Of a stretch of 64,000 nucleotides of DNA, positions 60,550-64,000 are shown in pieces. Each line of letters starts with the position of its first letter. Within the stretch, counting starts at the first letter, position 1. A program made the position numbers and the translations under genes. Origin of the DNA: SIRX01 sp965214475 (GTDB lineage: Bacteria; Actinomycetota; Rubrobacteria; Rubrobacterales; Rubrobacteraceae); NCBI GenBank assembly GCA_965214475.1, contig OZ243953.1, forward strand, positions 1,426,001 through 1,490,000, read 5' to 3'. The notes under the pieces were generated by a model. The model saw only the letters and a list, made by a program, of their open reading frames with translations. It was not told the origin of the DNA and did no database searches.

Positions 60550-61884
60550 CTAGACGACCAGAGTCATCGGACTCTCCAGCAGCCGCTGGACTTCGGCCAT
60601 GTACTGAGCGCCTTCGGCGCCGTTGGCGATCCGGTGGTCAGCAGAGAGCGTCAACTTCATGATGCTAACCGGCACAACCTCATCGTCTTTGAAGCCTGCC
60701 CGCTGCATGATGGAGCTAACGGCGATAATCGCCGCCTGCGGCGGGTTGATGATCGCCGAGAAGCTCTCGACGCCGAACATGCCCATGTTCGAGACCGTAA
60801 CCGTGCCGCCCTGATACTCCTCGGGCTTGAGACCGCCGTCACGGGCGCGCTTGGCGAGGTCTTTAGACTTCGAAGAGATGGCGGAGAGCGTCTTGTTGGC
60901 GGCGTCTTTTATGACCGGTGTTATGAGGCCGGCTTCTAGCGCCACCGCCATCGCCATGTCTACCTGTTCGTGCAGTTCGATGCCGTCTGCGGTCCAAAGA
61001 GAGTTGAGCTTCTTGTGTTCCTCTTTAGTTAGGGCTACGGCGCACGCCTTCATTACGAAGTCGTTTACGGAGATCTTCACGCCCTCTTCTTCGAGCTGAC
61101 CGTTGAGCTGCTTCCTCAGGGCCATAAGCTCGGTCGCGTCGATCTCTACGGTGGCGTAGAAGTGCGGGACGGTCTGCTTGGCCTCCGTCATCCGCTCGGC
61201 GATGACGCTCTGCATCTTGGTCATCTCCATAAGCTCCGTGCCCTCGGCCCCACTCGCCGCAGGAGCCTGGGCCTGCTGCGGCGCGGACGGCTGCTCTGCG
61301 GCGCCGTCTTCTTCGGCGCCGCCGGCCTGGGCTTCGCCGCTTTCCATCGCGGCCCGCACGTCTCGCTCGACGATGCGACCCTGCGGTCCCGAGCCGTCTA
61401 CCTTACCAAGGTCCAGGTCATTCTCATTCGCCAAACGCCGTACGATGGGCGAAGCCCGGAAGTTACCGTCCGACTGTCCGTTAGCCTGGGCGCCACCACC
61501 GGAAGACTCTTCTTCGCCGCCGGCTTCCTCTTCGGTGTTTTCTTCGGTCTCGGTCGCCTGTCCTCCGCCACCGTCTTCTTCGCCGCCTTCTTCGGCCTCG
61601 GCTTCCTCTTCACCGCCACCGCTAGCTTCGCGGTCGGGGGCTTCTTCACCTTCGCCCTGGATAAAGGCTATGGCTTCGCCTACTGCGACGGACTCGTCCG
61701 CTTCGGCCAGGATCTGGGCGAGCGTGCCGGAGTCTTCGGCTTCGATCTCCATCGAGACTTTGTCGGTCTCGATCTCCGCTATAGCGTCACCCTCTTCGAC
61801 CTCATCCCCCTCGCTCTTGAGCCACTGGAGGATGGTCCCCTCTTCCATCGCATCACCCATTTTGGGCATTATTACTTCCGGCAT
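60550..61884 (-). CDS. 2-oxoacid dehydrogenase E2 (dihydrolipoamide acyltransferase)
   Basis: 444 residues. The lipoyl domain (Lys in EIETDKVSMEIEAEDSG, about 44) is followed by an acidic Glu/Gly linker, an E3-binding domain (ASPIVRRLANENDLDLGKVD, about 140) and a catalytic acyltransferase domain. The catalytic motif, usually DHRVVDGA, reads LSADHRIANGAEGAQY, with Asn for the Asp. It transfers an acyl group to CoA in a pyruvate, branched-chain or acetoin dehydrogenase complex. ATG start 2 bp from the E1beta stop. Confidence 0.9.
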   Translation of the reverse strand: MPEVIMPKMGDAMEEGTILQWLKSEGDEVEEGDAIAEIETDKVSMEIEAEDSGTLAQILAEADESVAVGEAIAFIQGEGEEAPDREASGGGEEEAEAEEGGEEDGGGGQATETEENTEEEAGGEEESSGGGAQANGQSDGNFRASPIVRRLANENDLDLGKVDGSGPQGRIVERDVRAAMESGEAQAGGAEEDGAAEQPSAPQQAQAPAASGAEGTELMEMTKMQSVIAERMTEAKQTVPHFYATVEIDATELMALRKQLNGQLEEEGVKISVNDFVMKACAVALTKEEHKKLNSLWTADGIELHEQVDMAMAVALEAGLITPVIKDAANKTLSAISSKSKDLAKRARDGGLKPEEYQGGTVTVSNMGMFGVESFSAIINPPQAAIIAVSSIMQRAGFKDDEVVPVSIMKLTLSADHRIANGAEGAQYMAEVQRLLESPMTLVV

Positions 61885-61885
61885 C

Positions 61886-62878
61886 TTACTTCTCCTCTAT
61901 GTAAAGCACCCGCCGTGCCGCATTGGTTACCTGCTTCTCACTCGGGAATCCTTCGACCTCCAAATTCCGCGCGTATGGCGCCGGGACCTCGGCCCCGCTC
62001 ACCCGCTGCACCGGCGCGTCCAAATAATCGAACGCCTGATCTTGGATGATCGCCGCCACCTCACTCGCGACCCCGAACCACCGCCACTGCTCCTGTACCG
62101 CCACCGCCCGGTGAGTCTTCTCAACCGACTCTACGATGGTTTCTTCGTCGAACGGTCGCAAACTCCGCAGGTCTATGACCTCGGCGCTTACACCATCCTC
62201 TTCTTCGAGCGTCTCGGCGGCACGGAGGCATAGGTTTACCTGCCGCCCGTAGGCGATTAGCGTTACGTCATCTCCTTCGCGGGCGATGCGTGCCTTCCCG
62301 AACTCGACGGCGTTGTCGCCTTCTTCTACCTCGCCCTTTGTGCCGTAGAGAGCACCGGCTTCGAGAAAGATGATCGGGTTCGGATCCCGCACCGCGGTGA
62401 GCATCATGCCCTTCGCGTCGTTGGGCGTTACCGGAGCAACGACCTTCAAACCTGGAAAGTGTCCGTAGAAGGACTCCAGAGAGTGGGTGTGCTGGGCGGA
62501 GAGCTGGACGCCGCCGCCGTTGGGACCGCGGATGACCAGTGGGACTTCCACCTGGCCGCCGGAAAAGTAGCGTACTTTGGCAGCGTTCTGGATGATCTGG
62601 TCGGCCGCCAGGAACGAGAAGTTCCAGGTCATCATCTCGACGATAGGCTTCATGCCCATCATCGCCATACCGATGGCCGCACCGGTGAAGCCACCCTCGC
62701 TTATGGGGGTGTCCATAACTCTTTTAGGACCCCACTCATCTATGAGGCCGTCGGTTATAAGGTGGGTTCCGCCGTAGACGCCGATATCCTCACCCATGAG
62801 GATGACGTTGTCGTCGTTCTCCATCTCGTGGACCATGCCCTCACGCAGGGCTTCGCGGTAAGTTTTCTCCTCGGCCAC
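61886..62878 (-). CDS. 2-oxoacid dehydrogenase E1 beta subunit
   Basis: 330 residues. MGEDIGVYGGTHLITDGLID, ISEGGFTGAAIGMAMMGMKP and QTALIFLEAGAL-type IIFLEAGALYGTKG match the thiamine-enzyme beta subunit. It joins E1alpha to decarboxylate a 2-oxoacid. GTG start (RC codons GTG GCC GAG). It lies between E1alpha and E2, with 3 bp and 1 bp gaps. Confidence 0.92.
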   Translation of the reverse strand: MAEEKTYREALREGMVHEMENDDNVILMGEDIGVYGGTHLITDGLIDEWGPKRVMDTPISEGGFTGAAIGMAMMGMKPIVEMMTWNFSFLAADQIIQNAAKVRYFSGGQVEVPLVIRGPNGGGVQLSAQHTHSLESFYGHFPGLKVVAPVTPNDAKGMMLTAVRDPNPIIFLEAGALYGTKGEVEEGDNAVEFGKARIAREGDDVTLIAYGRQVNLCLRAAETLEEEDGVSAEVIDLRSLRPFDEETIVESVEKTHRAVAVQEQWRWFGVASEVAAIIQDQAFDYLDAPVQRVSGAEVPAPYARNLEVEGFPSEKQVTNAARRVLYIEEK

Positions 62879-62881
62879 GGC

Positions 62882-63949
62882 TTACGCCTCCCCCATGTAC
62901 TCGTCTTCGCCGGAGTAGACGTCGGTGTAGAGTTCCTCTATGGGCGGCTCTTCACTCTCGTCGGCGAACTCGACGGCTTCGTCTATAATCTCTTTGAACT
63001 CGTCTTTGATCTCCTGCAGACCATCCTCATCTAGAGATTCGGCGTCGAGTATCTTCTGCTCCAGCAGCCCGATCGGGTCCCGCTGCCGCCACTCTTTGAC
63101 CTCATCTTTGGTCCGGTACTTCTCGAAGAAGTCCGCCGCGCCGTGCGGCGCCGTCCGGTAAGTCAGAGCCTCGACCGCGTGAGGCACTCCGGTCTCGCGG
63201 ACCTGCTCCGTCACGCGCTCGGCGGCCTCCAGCACGGCCTCGATGTCCATGCCGTCTACCTTCTCATTCTCTATGCCGTAGGAGTTGAACTTTGCGGCCA
63301 AGTCCGTCATCGCCGTGGTGCGCTCGACGGAGGTTCCCATGCCGTACTGGTTGTTCTCAACGATGAAGACACAAGGGCACAGTCCATCCTTGCCCCACAG
63401 TCCGGCCAAGTTGGCCGCCTCGTGAAAGGCACCCTGGCTCATCGAGCCATCGCCGAGGTAGAGTTGGGTTATGTGGTCCGTCTCCTGGTAGCGCTGGGCA
63501 TAAGCCATCCCGACACCTAGCGGAATGTGCCCCCCGACGATGCCGTAGCCGCCCATCATGCCGTTCTCCACGTCGAAGAGGTGCATGGAACCGCCCTTGC
63601 CTTTTACGAGCCCGGTAGCCTTGCCGTACAACTCGGCCATGACCTCTTTCGGGTCACTGCCTAGTAGCAGGGCGTGCGGGTGGTCGCGGTAAGCGGTGAT
63701 GACCTTGTCACCGTCTTTGAAGGAGTCCAAAAAGCCGACGGCGACGGCCTCTTCCCCTATATACACGTGCGTGTAGCCGCCGACCTTGCCCTGCCGGAAG
63801 CCCTTCTGGCACGCCTCTTCGAAGGTGCGTACCAGTACCATGTTCCGGTACAAGTCTACGAGACGGTCGGTATCGGTGGCTACGCTGCCCCCATTACCTT
63901 CCTCTTCGCGGGCCTCTACGTCCCCGTTCTCTGAGTTCTCGGCACTCAC
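62882..63949 (-). CDS. 2-oxoacid dehydrogenase E1 alpha subunit
   Basis: 355 residues, GTG start behind GGAGAG. VRTFEEACQKGFRQGKVGGY, YRDHPHALLLG and the thiamine-diphosphate motif LGDGSMSQGAFHEAANLAGL ending ENNQYGMGT are clear. The tail is acidic. With E1beta and E2 downstream it forms a three-gene operon. No E3 gene is in the window. The acetoin/pyruvate type is likelier than branched-chain, by overall look only. Confidence 0.92.
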   Translation of the reverse strand: MSAENSENGDVEAREEEGNGGSVATDTDRLVDLYRNMVLVRTFEEACQKGFRQGKVGGYTHVYIGEEAVAVGFLDSFKDGDKVITAYRDHPHALLLGSDPKEVMAELYGKATGLVKGKGGSMHLFDVENGMMGGYGIVGGHIPLGVGMAYAQRYQETDHITQLYLGDGSMSQGAFHEAANLAGLWGKDGLCPCVFIVENNQYGMGTSVERTTAMTDLAAKFNSYGIENEKVDGMDIEAVLEAAERVTEQVRETGVPHAVEALTYRTAPHGAADFFEKYRTKDEVKEWRQRDPIGLLEQKILDAESLDEDGLQEIKDEFKEIIDEAVEFADESEEPPIEELYTDVYSGEDEYMGEA

Positions 63950-64000
63950 TGAATCTCTCCTTCCCTCTAACAGATACGATCCTGCAAACAGAATAGCAGA

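Noticed and set aside
1..64000. CRISPR arrays, prophage, rRNA operon, replication origin.
   Set aside because: No regular repeat-spacer array, phage structural genes, rRNA sequence or dnaA/oriC features were found.

Overview
The window looks like a chromosome segment from a Rubrobacter-type actinobacterium (class Rubrobacteria). The pointers are a GC-rich genome with mainly ATG/GTG and some TTG starts, a GT81 glucosyl/mannosyl-3-phosphoglycerate synthase typical of that group, many short envelope-stress membrane proteins, a principal sigma factor followed directly by an inositol-monophosphatase-family gene, and tRNAs without an encoded CCA. The genus is an inference from family content, not from a search.

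Layout. (1) 0-7.5 kb: a minus-strand six-gene catabolic operon, reading rpiB-like isomerase, HAD-IIA phosphatase, FGGY kinase, AraM-type dehydrogenase, second FGGY kinase, polyol permease. It has a strong promoter and two near-identical 20-bp TTTCG-containing candidate operators. (2) 7.5-15 kb: a decayed, AT-richer accessory stretch. It holds an FGGY-kinase remnant, an intact DeoR regulator followed by a DeoR remnant, a zinc-ribbon protein, a second RpiB-like isomerase, a tyrosine recombinase, a long DDE transposase and a 5'-truncated citrate synthase. (3) 15-30 kb: housekeeping and envelope genes: a lipoprotein, a probable structured non-coding RNA, cinA and nif3 (divergent), a fructokinase-like kinase and manA, murJ, two frame-disrupted genes, tRNA-Arg, a phosphoesterase-DUF2203-dtd operon, and a five-gene membrane/coiled-coil operon ending in a YihY/BrkB protein. 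(4) 30-47 kb: an ion channel, a methyltransferase, an ABC-F ATPase, tRNA-Pro, an amidase-like protein, groES, thioredoxin, a 1-phosphofructokinase-like kinase, a D,D-carboxypeptidase, pyrF, HU, and a murE-(CsoR-like)-membrane protein-coiled coil-pyrE operon. (5) 45-64 kb: the principal sigma factor, a class A PBP, surE, the GT81 synthase, a DoxX-like protein, an EF-G paralogue, YidC, Asp23/Gls24, a secreted four-repeat protein with EF-hand-like loops, and a 2-oxoacid dehydrogenase E1alpha-E1beta-E2 operon.

How the genes may work together. The first operon can be read as uptake of a sugar alcohol, phosphorylation by FGGY kinases, oxidation of the phosphorylated polyol by the AraM-type enzyme, and isomerisation by RpiB-type enzymes. 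A DeoR regulator is a plausible controller. Fructokinase plus phosphomannose isomerase could supply mannose-6-phosphate, and the GT81 enzyme would use a sugar nucleotide made from it for compatible-solute synthesis. Much of the rest is cell-envelope biology.

Most unusual items: the structured RNA downstream of cinA (nested 12-bp, 10-bp and apical helices, own promoter, terminator); the possible phosphorylative polyol pathway with paired kinases; a CsoR-like repressor that has lost its metal ligands inside a murE operon; an EF-G paralogue with altered GTPase motifs; and the secreted repeat protein.
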